From Pseudomonadota bacterium (GTDB lineage: Bacteria; Pseudomonadota; Gammaproteobacteria; Steroidobacterales; Steroidobacteraceae), in contig JADJOO010000013.1 of assembly GCA_016713725.1 (NCBI GenBank), positions 1 to 64,000 of the forward strand: 64,000 bases of DNA, read 5' to 3'. Numbering within the stretch: the first letter of the stretch is position 1; every line of letters starts with the position of its first letter. Positions 19,041 to 28,806 of the stretch are shown here, piece after piece. The notes below the pieces were generated by a model. That model worked only from the letters and a program-made list of their open reading frames with translations, was not told the DNA's origin and did no database searches. A program made the translations under genes and the position numbers.

Positions 19041-19432
19041 TGCGCTTGCTCCACACGCTTCATCAGCACGGCGACCGCCACCACGAGCCCCGCTTCGTCG
19101 GTGAGCGTGACGTGTCCCTCGCCGGCGCCGAGCCTGTCCCGCAAGGCGCGCCCGCGTTCGGACCAGATCACTTCGGGCCGGCCCCAGGCGTTCGGCGCGA
19201 TGCCGACGTCGCGAATCCAGATGCCATGCGCGAAGCCGGTGCCCAACGCCTTGACGATGGCTTCCTTGGCGGCGAATCGCATCGCGAGGAAACGCACCGG
19301 TCGCTTGTAATGACGGAACCCCGCCTCTTCCTCAGGCAGCAGCAGCCGGCGCACGAAGTGTTCACCGTGCCGGGCGTAGACCTCTTCGACGCGCGCGAGC
19401 TGCACGACGTCAGTGCCGATGCCGAAGATCAT
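19037..19432 (-). CDS. acpS: Holo-[acyl-carrier-protein] synthase
   Basis: AcpS moves 4'-phosphopantetheine from CoA to acyl carrier protein. The 131-residue sequence starts MIFGIGTDVVQLARVEEV, with the metal-binding Asp at residue 8, and has RFAAKEAIVKALGTG carrying the second metal ligand Glu. The start at 19432 is the family start; longer in-frame extensions are not conserved. It follows pdxJ by ten bases, the classical pdxJ-acpS pairing. Confidence 0.96.
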   Translation of the reverse strand: MIFGIGTDVVQLARVEEVYARHGEHFVRRLLLPEEEAGFRHYKRPVRFLAMRFAAKEAIVKALGTGFAHGIWIRDVGIAPNAWGRPEVIWSERGRALRDRLGAGEGHVTLTDEAGLVVAVAVLMKRVEQAQ

Positions 19433-19442
19433 GGCCGGGTGC

Positions 19443-20201
19443 TCAGGGTGCGCTCGTGGCCAGGCCGCGCCGGGCTTCAACCATCAGTCGCCGCATTTCG
19501 CGCACGGCCGGGGCCAGGCCATCGAAGACGGCGCGCGCGATGATCGCGTGCCCGATGTTCAACTCGACGATCTCCGCGATCGCCGCGACGGGCTGCACGT
19601 TGTGATAGTGCAAGCCATGGCCGGCGTGCACCTTCAGCCCGATCTGCGCGCCAAAACGCGAGCCGTGGACCAGCCGCATCAACTCCTTCGCCTGGTGCTC
19701 GCCGGTCGATTCGGCGTAGGCGCCTGTGTGCAGTTCGACGACGGGCGCACCGATCTCGCGCGAGGCTTCGATCTGTTGCGGGTCCGGGTCGATGAACATC
19801 GAGACGCGGATGCCGCATTCGCGCAGGGCAGCGCAGCATTCCTTGAGGCGCGCCTTCTGCCCGGCCACGTCCAGACCGCCCTCGGTCGTGACCTCCGTGC
19901 GTCTCTCCGGCACCAGGCACACGTCCTGCGGCCGCACCTGGCGCGCGATGCCGATCATTTCGTCGGTGGCCGCCATTTCAAGGTTCATGCGAGTCTGCAG
20001 CGAGGACCGAAAGCGGTGCACGTCGTGGTCCTGGATGTGGCGGCGATCCTCGCGCAGGTGCAGCGTGATGCTGTCCGCGCCGGACTGCTCGGCGACGAGC
20101 GCCGCATGCAGCGGATCTGGATACGGCGCACGGCGTGCCTGCCGCAGCGTCGCGACGTGGTCGATGTTGACGCCGAGTTTGATCGGGTGGGTCAGCTGCA
20201 A
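19443..20201 (-). CDS. pdxJ: Pyridoxine 5'-phosphate synthase, TTG start
   Basis: PdxJ condenses 1-deoxyxylulose 5-phosphate with 3-amino-2-oxopropyl phosphate to make pyridoxine phosphate. Visible motifs are KLGVNIDHVATLRQARR at the start, the ADSITLHLREDRRHI segment and HAGHGLHYHNV near residue 205. I start it at TTG 20201 because a strong GGAGG site lies eight bases upstream, inside the end of recO, and homologues start just before this point. ATG 20231 is possible but has no such site and overlaps recO. About 252 residues. Confidence 0.94.
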   Translation of the reverse strand: MQLTHPIKLGVNIDHVATLRQARRAPYPDPLHAALVAEQSGADSITLHLREDRRHIQDHDVHRFRSSLQTRMNLEMAATDEMIGIARQVRPQDVCLVPERRTEVTTEGGLDVAGQKARLKECCAALRECGIRVSMFIDPDPQQIEASREIGAPVVELHTGAYAESTGEHQAKELMRLVHGSRFGAQIGLKVHAGHGLHYHNVQPVAAIAEIVELNIGHAIIARAVFDGLAPAVREMRRLMVEARRGLATSAP

Positions 20202-20205
20202 AGGA

Positions 20206-20955
20206 TCAACCTCCGTCCGCCTTGCCTGCATGCGCGCGCATTTCGCGAGCCACGTCGCGTGTCCGCAATGGCCGGCCGTCGAGCAACCGGTCGAGCGCCG
20301 CCCGCAACAACCGGCGGGCATCCGCCAGGCTGCGCACGTCGCTGAGCTCTTCACGCGCCAGCGAGAGCAGCGACGCGCCGCAAAATATCAGGGTTCCCTC
20401 CGCCACTCCATCGACCGGCTCCGCGCCGCCCTCGATGCCGTAACGATAGCTGCGCGCCGAATCGAGGGGCTCGCCGCTAGTGGCCTCGTGCTCGAGATTG
20501 AGACCCCAGCCGAGTTCGTCGAGCAGCCGCTTCTCGAACAGGCGCAGCGCCCGCCCGGGATCGTGGTCAGGTGCGTAGAGGCGCTCGATCAGGATCGCGT
20601 AGGCGTCGAACAGAGCGGGATGCGGGTCGTTCCGTTGCAGCAGCTTCAGCAGCAGCTCGTTCGCGTAGAACCCGCTCATCAGGCGATCGCCGGCAAGCGT
20701 GGCGGGTGGACGAACGCGCTCGGCCGACGTCAGGTGCCCGGCTTCACCGCGGCCGCTCCAGCAAACCAGCGACTCCGTGAACGGCTGCAGCGCGCCGCCC
20801 GTCGCCGTGGAGCCCGACTGCCGCGAGGCCCGCGAGAACACCGAGACGCGACCGTGCGTGCGCGTCATCAGCTCGAGGATGCGGCTGGTGTCCCGCCAGG
20901 GATAGTGGTGCAGCAGGAAGGCGGGTTCGAGGTTGACCCGCCGGGCTCCAGTCAT
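20206..20955 (-). CDS. recO: DNA repair protein RecO
   Basis: RecO helps load RecA on SSB-coated DNA in the RecFOR pathway and anneals strands. The 249-residue protein has the N-terminal OB fold (AFLLHHYPWRDTSRILELMT and GRVSVFSRASRQ) followed by an alpha-helical domain starting LMSGFYANELLLKLL, a strongly conserved RecO segment. The zinc cysteines present in some homologues are not evident. It overlaps era (ATGA) and its 3' end carries the pdxJ ribosome-binding site, the usual rnc-era-recO-pdxJ order. Confidence 0.93.
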   Translation of the reverse strand: MTGARRVNLEPAFLLHHYPWRDTSRILELMTRTHGRVSVFSRASRQSGSTATGGALQPFTESLVCWSGRGEAGHLTSAERVRPPATLAGDRLMSGFYANELLLKLLQRNDPHPALFDAYAILIERLYAPDHDPGRALRLFEKRLLDELGWGLNLEHEATSGEPLDSARSYRYGIEGGAEPVDGVAEGTLIFCGASLLSLAREELSDVRSLADARRLLRAALDRLLDGRPLRTRDVAREMRAHAGKADGG

Positions 20956-21887
20956 GATTCGTAACCGAACTTGCGCATCGCGTTCTCGTCGTCCGACCAG
21001 CCTTCCTTCACCTTGACCCAGAGTTCGAGGTGCACGGGCTGGTTGAAATGCCGGTTGAGGTCGAGCCGGGACTGGCGGCCGACTTCCTTCAACAGCAAAC
21101 CGCCCTTGCCGATCACGATTGCCTTCTGGCCCGCACGTTCGACCCAGATCACGGCCTGCACCACGAGCTTGCCGGGCTCGTCCTCGGACGGGCCGATGCC
21201 TTCGATCTCAACGACGAGGCCGTACGGCAGTTCTTCCTGCAGTCGCAGCATCAGCTTCTCGCGGATGAGTTCCGCGGCCATGAAGTGATCCGGGGAATCC
21301 GTGACCTGCTCTTCCGGGAAAATGCGCGGCTGCTCGGGCAGGTATTTCGCGATTACCTCGGGCAGTTTCTCCAACGTCGCCTTGCGCGTCGCCGAGATCG
21401 GCACCACTGCGGCGAAGTCGGCCTTCTGCGTCAGGTCCTGGATGAAGGGCAGCAGCCTTGCCTTCGGGTGCGCACGATCGACCTTGTTGATCAGCAGCAC
21501 GATCGGCAGGCCCACCTGTTTCAGTTCGTCGAGTACGCGTTCGTCTTCGTCGGTCCAGCGCAGCGCTTCGACCACGAACAGGTTCACGTCCACGTCCGCC
21601 AGCGAGGAGATGGCGGTGCGGTTCATGTACCGGTTCATCGCGCGCGTCTGCTTGGTGTGGATACCTGGCAGGTCGACGAACGCGATCTGCATACCGGGTC
21701 TGTTCAGCACGCCGTGTATGCGCGTGCGCGTCGTCTGCGGCTTCGGGCTTACGATGCTGATCTTCTGCCCGACCAGCGCGTTCAGCAGCGTGGATTTACC
21801 GACGTTCGGACGGCCTGCGAGCGCGGCAAAGCCGCAACGAACCGTCGGCTCTGCACCGGCGGGAGGAATGATCGATTCGTCGGTCAT
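20952..21887 (-). CDS. era: GTPase Era
   Basis: Era is an essential GTPase for 16S rRNA maturation and 30S assembly. From ATG 21887 the 311-residue protein has G1 GRPNVGKST (25-33), G2 in PKPQTTRTR, G3 DLPGIH and G4 NKVD, followed by a C-terminal KH domain with GQKAIVIGKGG. A ten-residue N-terminal tail rich in Pro precedes the G domain. ATGA overlaps with both rnc and recO indicate a tightly coupled rRNA-processing operon. Confidence 0.96.
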   Translation of the reverse strand: MTDESIIPPAGAEPTVRCGFAALAGRPNVGKSTLLNALVGQKISIVSPKPQTTRTRIHGVLNRPGMQIAFVDLPGIHTKQTRAMNRYMNRTAISSLADVDVNLFVVEALRWTDEDERVLDELKQVGLPIVLLINKVDRAHPKARLLPFIQDLTQKADFAAVVPISATRKATLEKLPEVIAKYLPEQPRIFPEEQVTDSPDHFMAAELIREKLMLRLQEELPYGLVVEIEGIGPSEDEPGKLVVQAVIWVERAGQKAIVIGKGGLLLKEVGRQSRLDLNRHFNQPVHLELWVKVKEGWSDDENAMRKFGYES

Positions 21888-22573
21888 GATGGCTCCTGCG
21901 CGCGGCCCAGGGCCTCCAGCACGCTTTGTGCAGCTTCCTGCTCGGCACGGCGCCGGCTCGAGCCCTTGCCCGTCGCCCGCAAGGCAAGTTCGGCGGTTGC
22001 GCAACTCGCGACAAACCACTGTTCGTGCGGCTCGCCGCCCACCTCTTCCAGCGCGTAGATCGGCAGCGCCAGTCCGCGCGACTGCAGTGCTTCCTGCAAG
22101 CGCGTCTTTGGATCCTTGAGAGTTTCGGCGGAGGGCAGTTCGCGCAGGCGCTCGCCGAGCAGCCGGTGCACCACGTCACGGGCGGCCTCAATGCCGCCGT
22201 CGAGGTAGATCGCGCCGATAATCGCCTCGAGGCTGTCCGCCAGGATGGAATCGCGGCGGAAGCCGCCCGACTTCAGTTCGCCGCTGCCGAGCCGCAGCTG
22301 GTCGCCGAGGTCGAGTTCGCTGCCGATCGCCGCGAGCGCCGGACTGCTCACGAGCGCGGCGCGAAACCGGCTGAGGTCGCCTTCGGGGGCATCCGGGAAC
22401 GTGCGGAACGCGAGCAGCGCGATCGCGAAGTTGAGGACCGAGTCGCCGAGGAATTCGAGGCGTTCGTAGTTCGTGCGGCTGGCGCTGCGGTGGGTCAGCG
22501 CTGCCTCGAGCAGCCCGGGATCACGAAAGCGATACCCGAGCCGCCGTGCGGACCATTCATCGGCGTGCAGCAA
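21884..22573 (-). CDS. rnc: Ribonuclease III
   Basis: RNase III cuts double-stranded RNA, including pre-rRNA. The 229-residue protein contains the signature ERLEFLGDSVLNFAIA (about residues 38-53), catalytic acidic residues again in DSLEAIIGAIYLDGG, and a C-terminal double-stranded RNA-binding domain from DPKTRLQEALQSRG onward. Length equals the family norm (E. coli 226). It precedes era and follows lepB and the DUF4845 gene. Confidence 0.97.
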   Translation of the reverse strand: MLHADEWSARRLGYRFRDPGLLEAALTHRSASRTNYERLEFLGDSVLNFAIALLAFRTFPDAPEGDLSRFRAALVSSPALAAIGSELDLGDQLRLGSGELKSGGFRRDSILADSLEAIIGAIYLDGGIEAARDVVHRLLGERLRELPSAETLKDPKTRLQEALQSRGLALPIYALEEVGGEPHEQWFVASCATAELALRATGKGSSRRRAEQEAAQSVLEALGRAQEPS

Positions 22574-22582
22574 AGCCCGCCG

Positions 22583-22948
22583 TCACTGTGGGATCGAGAC
22601 CGTCTTGTCGAACTTGACCAGCAGGTACACGTTCGCGACGAACGGCTGCTCGGCCTCGTAGGACGCGATCATGTCGAAGCCTTCGGCGGTCTTGTCGATC
22701 TCGATCTCTTTCCAGCCGATGCTGCTGATGTCCTCGACGTCCCAGCGGCGCTCGAGCGAGCGGCGGATCAGCGCCGGGTTGGTGTCGATGGCAGCGTGTT
22801 CGTCGCGCACCTGCTCGAGCGAGCGCGCGACCTTGGTGTACTCGAGGTACACCGGCACGAGCCGGATGCCCGCATACAGTGCCGAGCCGAGGATCAGCAG
22901 GATGATTACGATGCCGAGAAACGTCGCGCCGCGTTCACGTGGTCTCAT
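22583..22948 (-). CDS. DUF4845 membrane-anchored protein
   Basis: A 121-residue protein with one N-terminal membrane helix (GATFLGIVIILLILGSALYAG, shown in part) and a periplasmic domain with RLVPVYLEYTKVARSLEQV. It matches the DUF4845 family, which is normally encoded between lepB and rnc in gamma- and betaproteobacteria, as here. The helix start RERGAT resembles class III or pilin-like signal sequences, but no function is established to my knowledge. The ATG at 22948 has a good ribosome site, GGGAG, nine bases upstream. Confidence 0.88.
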   Translation of the reverse strand: MRPRERGATFLGIVIILLILGSALYAGIRLVPVYLEYTKVARSLEQVRDEHAAIDTNPALIRRSLERRWDVEDISSIGWKEIEIDKTAEGFDMIASYEAEQPFVANVYLLVKFDKTVSIPQ

Positions 22949-22968
22949 CACGGGTCTCCCTTTCGAGT

Positions 22969-23754
22969 TCAATGGATGGCCTTGCCGATGCGGTCCCACA
23001 TAGGTGCGCTCGGTAACTTCCAGTTCAGCCAGATGCGGACGGCCTTGCCGACCACGTTGTCGGCCGGCACATAGCCGACTTCCGGGAACCGGCTGTCGCG
23101 GCTGTTGTCCCGGTTGTCGCCCATGAAGAAAAAGTGGCCCGCCGGCACGACGTCGTCGAAGTCCACCGACGGCCGTTCGCCAATGTAGAGCGTTCGGTGC
23201 TCGATGGTACCCAGGTGTTCGATGCCGATCTGCGCCCTGGGCGTGCTGCCGTACGGCTCTGAGTAGCCGTCGAGCGTGACGTCCTGCAACTTGTCGTTGA
23301 TCCAGACGCGCTTGTCGAGGACCACCACGTGATCGCCCGGCAGGCCGACCAGGCGCTTGATGTAGTTGGTCGCCGGATCCGACGGCAGGCGGAACACCAC
23401 GACGTCGCCGCGGGCCGGCTCGCCCAGCGGCACGATCTCGGCATTGACCACCGGCAGGCGCAGGCCGTACGTAAACTTGTTGACGAAGATGAAGTCGCCG
23501 TCGAGCAGCGTCGGCATCATCGAGTCCGATGGAATGCGGAACGGCTCGTACAGGAACGAGCGGATCACCAGCACCAGCAGGATGATCGGGAAGAACGACC
23601 GTGCGTATTCGACCAGGATGGGTTCGGGCGGGCCACCGGCGGCGCTGCCCGTCCTCCGCTGGCGTTGCGGGCGAAACACACGGGCGTCGACCAGCCAGAC
23701 CAGCCCGGTGACCAGCGCAGCAAGGACCAGAAAAAAGGAAAAGTCGAAGACCAA
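22969..23754 (-). CDS. lepB: Signal peptidase I, TTG start
   Basis: LepB cleaves signal peptides of exported proteins at the outer face of the inner membrane. The 261-residue protein has two N-terminal membrane helices (residues about 5-22 and 53-66), the nucleophile Ser78 in RIPSDSMMPTLL, the general base Lys133 in YIKRLVGLPGDHV, and the GHFFFMGDNRDNS box near the end. The start codon is TTG at 23754, with AGAGG six to seven bases upstream. The gene heads a lepB-DUF4845-rnc-era-recO-pdxJ-acpS run. Confidence 0.95.
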   Translation of the reverse strand: MVFDFSFFLVLAALVTGLVWLVDARVFRPQRQRRTGSAAGGPPEPILVEYARSFFPIILLVLVIRSFLYEPFRIPSDSMMPTLLDGDFIFVNKFTYGLRLPVVNAEIVPLGEPARGDVVVFRLPSDPATNYIKRLVGLPGDHVVVLDKRVWINDKLQDVTLDGYSEPYGSTPRAQIGIEHLGTIEHRTLYIGERPSVDFDDVVPAGHFFFMGDNRDNSRDSRFPEVGYVPADNVVGKAVRIWLNWKLPSAPMWDRIGKAIH

Positions 23755-23789
23755 GCAGCACCTCTTGGAACGGAGCGGAGTATTGGTTA

Positions 23790-23822
23790 ATTATCTCGCG
23801 GAATCAATGCTTTGCGTCACAT
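23790..23822 (-). promoter_or_regulatory. Candidate promoter for lepB operon
   Basis: In the 88-base lepA-lepB gap an AT-rich patch on the minus strand reads GATAAT (23797-23792) followed by TAACC. It lies about 40 bases before the lepB start. A poorly conserved -35 (around TGTGACG, 23809-23819) is at roughly the right distance. It is the only AT-rich spot nearby, but the match is by eye. Confidence 0.35.
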
Positions 23823-23832
23823 TGTGCAAGCA

Positions 23833-23842
23833 GGAGTGAAAA

Positions 23843-23849
<7 letters not shown>
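23833..23849 (-). terminator. Hairpin across the lepA stop codon
   Basis: GGAGTGA (minus strand) pairs perfectly with TCACTCC across a three-base loop and includes the lepA TGA. No T run follows, so it may act as an RNA 3'-end stabiliser or weak attenuator between lepA and lepB rather than a full terminator. Confidence 0.4.
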
Positions 23850-25639
<1,790 letters not shown>

Positions 25640-25693
25640 CGGGACCCAGGTCATCCGGCGCAACCCGGGGTTCGGGCGCGTCAAAACCCGTGA

Positions 25694-25942
25694 TTATAAC
25701 CCGAGGGCTGCAGCGACCTTGTCACGATCGTACCGGCCTTCGCAAGCCACGTGGCCGTCGACTGTGAGCACCGGAACGCGCAGCCCGAACTCCCACACCA
25801 GTGCTGGTTCGGCATCGACGTCGTGCGCGGCGAGGATGTCCAGCAGCCCCGGGTGGTCGAGCGAGAAATCGAGCAGAAATTCGTCGCAGAGGTGACAACC
25901 GTCGCGGACATACAGCACGAGCGAGATCGCGGCCGCAGTCAT
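25694..25942 (-). CDS. Glutaredoxin-like DUF836 protein
   Basis: An 82-residue thioredoxin-fold protein. It starts MTAAAISLVLYVRDGCHLCDEF, with a CxxC pair (CHLC) at the N-terminal end of the first helix as in glutaredoxins, and has the cis-Pro loop RVPVLTVDG followed by GRYDRDKV. This matches the DUF836/glutaredoxin-2-like family. Its target is unknown. It overlaps the rseC stop by four bases (ATGA), so it is probably co-transcribed with the sigma-E regulators and may help thiol homeostasis under envelope stress; that link is inference. Confidence 0.82.
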   Translation of the reverse strand: MTAAAISLVLYVRDGCHLCDEFLLDFSLDHPGLLDILAAHDVDAEPALVWEFGLRVPVLTVDGHVACEGRYDRDKVAAALGL

Positions 25943-26385
25943 GTCGGGCCAGACATTGTGGTGTCGTCGGCACCAAGCCACTGCCAGCGCACCGGCACCT
26001 TTGCCCTCGTCAATCTCGAGGCCAGGAAGCCACCGGCCAACAGGCCGAGCAACGCCCCCAGCAACGGGATGATCCCCTGCTCCCAGCCCGCAACCCGGAG
26101 CAAGGCCGGGCCGGCAAGCAACCCGGCCAGGGGTGGCAGGTACAACTGGCAGGCAGCCCGCAACAGGCGAGCATCGTCGATCCGCACTTCAAGCCGGTCG
26201 CCCGGTTCAAGCGTTCGCATGCCCTGCTGCGCGTCGATCTCGAGCCGGCGGGGTCGGTTCGACCGTTGCCAACCGCAGCCGCGTCCGGCCGCACAGCTGC
26301 CGCAGGCGGGCTGATTGGAAACGCCGCATTCGACGCGGGCCCGGCCGGCCTCGCCCCGGGTAACGACCCCGGTGACCTGCCCCAT
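25939..26385 (-). CDS. rseC: SoxR-reducing/sigma-E system protein RseC
   Basis: A 148-residue RseC/MucC-family inner-membrane protein. The cytoplasmic N-terminus has the cysteine cluster CGVSNQPACGSCAAGRGC typical of the family, then two membrane helices (about residues 80-100 and 103-123: LYLPPLAGLLAGPALL and IIPLLGALLGLLAGGFLA). E. coli RseC takes part in SoxR reduction with the Rsx complex and affects sigma-E weakly. Here it is the fourth gene after rpoE-rseA-rseB, the common arrangement. Confidence 0.88.
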   Translation of the reverse strand: MGQVTGVVTRGEAGRARVECGVSNQPACGSCAAGRGCGWQRSNRPRRLEIDAQQGMRTLEPGDRLEVRIDDARLLRAACQLYLPPLAGLLAGPALLRVAGWEQGIIPLLGALLGLLAGGFLASRLTRAKVPVRWQWLGADDTTMSGPT

Positions 26386-26388
26386 GGC

Positions 26389-27411
26389 TCAGCGAGCGGA
26401 GCCGGCCGGGGAATCAGCCGGGACGTCAGAGCCCTGGACGGGCACGACCGAGTTGGCGATTTCGCGGACAGTGGCCGCAGGCACTTCCCCGATCGCGGTG
26501 ACCACGTGCCCGTGCACGCTCGTCGAATAGGCGTTGGCCGACCCCATGGTCGAGGTTTCGGGCGGACGCGGTCCCGTCTGCGTGCCGGGCTCGATGAAGA
26601 CGGAGATGGCTGCGATACCGTCCGAAAAGATCAGGTGCTGGGCCGGTATCGGCGAACCGGGGATCGGCTGCAGCCGGCTGGCCACGAGTCGGAACCCCGG
26701 CGGCAGGCGTACCGGCCTCCACCCGCCCTTGCGCGGCAACTGGGGCATGGCAGCCAGCTTGCGGTCGGTACGGACCCACTGGAACCCGGTGGCATCGACC
26801 GTCGGCTCGATGTCGTGGGCCGGAATCCTGTCCTTCATCTGCAGTTGCGAGAAGCGAATGACCTCGATCGGGTTGCCGATGCCATTCGTCACGACCGACT
26901 GCAACGGCATGGCTGTCTCTTCATCGAGCCAGAGGCGGTAGCCGTAGCGGTAGATGTCCTTGGGCCGTACGTCGATGACGCGGACCTCGCGGCCCAGCAG
27001 GCGACTGCCTTTCGGGCCGACGGCAAGCTCGTAGTTGTGATCGAGCGCGGGGCCCGGGGTGGGCAGCGACTTGAGCAACGAGCCGTCGTCGCCGCGCGGC
27101 TCCACGATCACGACGCGGCGGTCCGGCAGGTAAGCGTGGACCTCTTCGCGCGTGCGCACGATTTCACGGCCACTGCCGTCCAGCGACACCAGGCGCTCGA
27201 GACTCCTGCCCTCGTCAACCCGGTGCACGATGCGCATCGTCTCGGCCTGGCGTCCGGTCGAATGCGTGAACAGGCCGTCGTAGTTGCGAGTGGCGAGCGA
27301 CTCCGACATGCGCTCGATCCACGCCCGCGCGTCATCTTCGGCACGCGCCGAGAACGCCAGCAGGCAGGCAGCGACGCATACCGCGGCTCGCCTCATCGCG
27401 TATCGACTCAT
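26389..27411 (-). CDS. rseB: Sigma-E regulatory protein RseB/MucB
   Basis: A 340-residue periplasmic protein with a signal peptide (CVAACLLAFSARA, cut near residue 24). RseB binds the periplasmic end of the anti-sigma factor RseA and shields it from DegS until mislocalised lipoproteins or LPS signal stress. The mature part has the lipid-sensing domain (NYDGLFTHSTGRQAETMRIV and GYRLWLDEETAMPLQS) and the smaller C-terminal domain (LPPGFRLVASRLQPIPG). It starts two bases after the rseA stop. Confidence 0.92.
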   Translation of the reverse strand: MSRYAMRRAAVCVAACLLAFSARAEDDARAWIERMSESLATRNYDGLFTHSTGRQAETMRIVHRVDEGRSLERLVSLDGSGREIVRTREEVHAYLPDRRVVIVEPRGDDGSLLKSLPTPGPALDHNYELAVGPKGSRLLGREVRVIDVRPKDIYRYGYRLWLDEETAMPLQSVVTNGIGNPIEVIRFSQLQMKDRIPAHDIEPTVDATGFQWVRTDRKLAAMPQLPRKGGWRPVRLPPGFRLVASRLQPIPGSPIPAQHLIFSDGIAAISVFIEPGTQTGPRPPETSTMGSANAYSTSVHGHVVTAIGEVPAATVREIANSVVPVQGSDVPADSPAGSAR

Positions 27412-27413
27412 TG

Positions 27414-27989
27414 CTAGGGAGCCTCTCCCATCTCGTATGAGACGCGCGCGATGCCCGGATCAGCGGCGAGGAGGCTCGAGAGCACGTTGCGCCGGACCAT
27501 CGGCGTCGAGAACTGGCTGTGGGCGACCACGTAGCCCGCGAGGCGCTGGCTCTGCGCCGGCGTCGGGCTTGCCGACATGGCGAACGAATTGGCTGGCGTG
27601 ACTTCGAGCTGGGCAACGGGCGTGGCGTCAGGCCGGAACAGCAGCACTGCGGAGACAGCTGCACTGGCGGCAAGAGCCGTACGCACCATCGGTCGCTTCC
27701 AGAGCGCGACGTGCTGCTGCACCTGGACGGTGGCACCCGGGCGTGCCGTGGAGGCCTTCTCGACCAGGACCGGGGCCTCGTCGATGGCGGCGCTCACGCA
27801 CGCCGCGAACGAGGGTGTGGCAAGCCGACCGCCTGGGGCGCGCAACGTCTCGCCAATCAGGGCGTAGGAGCCGAACGTGCGGCGCAACTCGGGGTCCTTG
27901 TCGAGGCGCCGCATGAGCAGGCCCATTTCGTCCCGTGGCAACTCGCCGTCCAGCAGGGCCGAAAGCTGTTCACGAATCTGGTCGGTCAT
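27414..27989 (-). CDS. rseA: Anti-sigma-E factor RseA
   Basis: RseA holds sigma-E inactive at the inner membrane. The 191-residue protein has the N-terminal sigma-binding domain (QLSALLDGELPRDEMGLLMR then DPELRRTFGSYALIGETLR), a single membrane helix at about residues 100-118 (VRTALAASAAVSAVLLF) and a periplasmic tail containing VAHSQFSTPMVR, the segment usually bound by RseB. It begins 54 bases after the rpoE stop, past a tandem repeat. Confidence 0.9.
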   Translation of the reverse strand: MTDQIREQLSALLDGELPRDEMGLLMRRLDKDPELRRTFGSYALIGETLRAPGGRLATPSFAACVSAAIDEAPVLVEKASTARPGATVQVQQHVALWKRPMVRTALAASAAVSAVLLFRPDATPVAQLEVTPANSFAMSASPTPAQSQRLAGYVVAHSQFSTPMVRRNVLSSLLAADPGIARVSYEMGEAP

Positions 27990-28007
27990 TTCGTTCTCGG
28001 CACTTGG

Positions 28008-28063
28008 TTTCAGTCGAGCAGGGGTTTCAGTCGAGCAGGGGTTTCAGTCGAGCAGGGGTTTCA
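28008..28063. repeat. 17-bp tandem repeat at the rpoE 3' end
   Basis: TTTCAGTCGAGCAGGGG (plus strand) occurs three times in perfect tandem (28008-28024, 28025-28041, 28042-28058), followed by the first five bases of a fourth copy. The copy nearest rpoE contains its last codons (Pro-Leu-Leu-Asp-stop); the other two lie between rpoE and rseA. It looks like duplication of the rpoE 3' end, either a real slippage event or an assembly artefact. Confidence 0.95.
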
Positions 28064-28700
28064 ATGCGCGGTCGATGGCTTCACGGGCACGAAAGATACG
28101 CGACCGGACGGTGCCCACCGGACAATCCATTGCCACCGCGATTTCTTCGTAACTGAGGCCCTCGATTTCGCGCAGCACGATGGCCGTGCGCAGGTCTTCG
28201 GGCAGGTGCTCGATCGCGCTGTTGACGGTCTGGCGGATCTCTTCGGAGAGGACCGTCGCCTCGGGCGTGTCGTCGTGCTTGAGTCGCGCCGCCACGTTGT
28301 TCTGCTCGCTTTCCGAGAGTTCCGCTTCGTAGTCCAAGGGTCGGCGCTGGCGCGAGGCGATCGAATTGCGGGCCGTATTGACCGCGATGCGATAGAGCCA
28401 GGTATAGAACGCACTGTCGCCCCGAAACGACCCCAGGGCCCGGTAGGCCTTCACGAAGGCTTCCTGGGCGACATCCTCGGCTTCCGTCGGATCGCGTAGC
28501 AGCCGCGCCACCAGCTTGATGACCTTGTGTTGGTACTTGAGCACCAGCAGGTCGAACGCGCCGCGTTCGTTCTGCTGGGCCCGCCGCACGAGTTCGAGGT
28601 CGCTTTGCTCGGTGCCCGCAGGCAGGCCGGCATCGTCGTCCCCGGGTTCTCGCGACTTCATAGACTCGTCCGACGGGGGAAAGTTCTGCATGGATTGCAT
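28044..28700 (-). CDS. rpoE: RNA polymerase sigma-E factor
   Basis: A 218-residue extracytoplasmic-function sigma factor controlling envelope stress genes. Region 2 shows FDLLVLKYQHKVIKLVARLL and EDVAQEAFVKAYRAL, with FYTWLYRIAVNTARN for promoter melting; region 4 shows LPEDLRTAIVLREIEGLSYE and CPVGTVRSRIFRARE. The operon with rseA-rseB-rseC identifies it as RpoE/AlgU rather than another ECF factor. The ATG at 28700 gives a 20-residue acidic leader; ATG 28661 (MKSREPGDDD) is an alternative. The final codons lie within the tandem repeat. Confidence 0.95.
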   Translation of the reverse strand: MQSMQNFPPSDESMKSREPGDDDAGLPAGTEQSDLELVRRAQQNERGAFDLLVLKYQHKVIKLVARLLRDPTEAEDVAQEAFVKAYRALGSFRGDSAFYTWLYRIAVNTARNSIASRQRRPLDYEAELSESEQNNVAARLKHDDTPEATVLSEEIRQTVNSAIEHLPEDLRTAIVLREIEGLSYEEIAVAMDCPVGTVRSRIFRAREAIDRALKPLLD

Positions 28701-28806
28701 GGCCAGGCTAGCGCAGTTGCCGCCCGATCACGAACCAGCCAAGCGCCCGGACCGGGGAGGACGACAGTCCACCGGCGAATGACCGCAGTTGGCACGTCGA
28801 ATGGCG

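Noticed and set aside
22583..23761. A 392-codon minus-strand frame ending in the DUF4845 protein
   Set aside because: Its N-terminal part is an off-frame shadow of lepB; only the last 121 residues from ATG 22948 are real.
28008..28063. Possible CRISPR-like repeats
   Set aside because: Units are directly adjacent with no spacers and no cas genes; simple tandem duplication.
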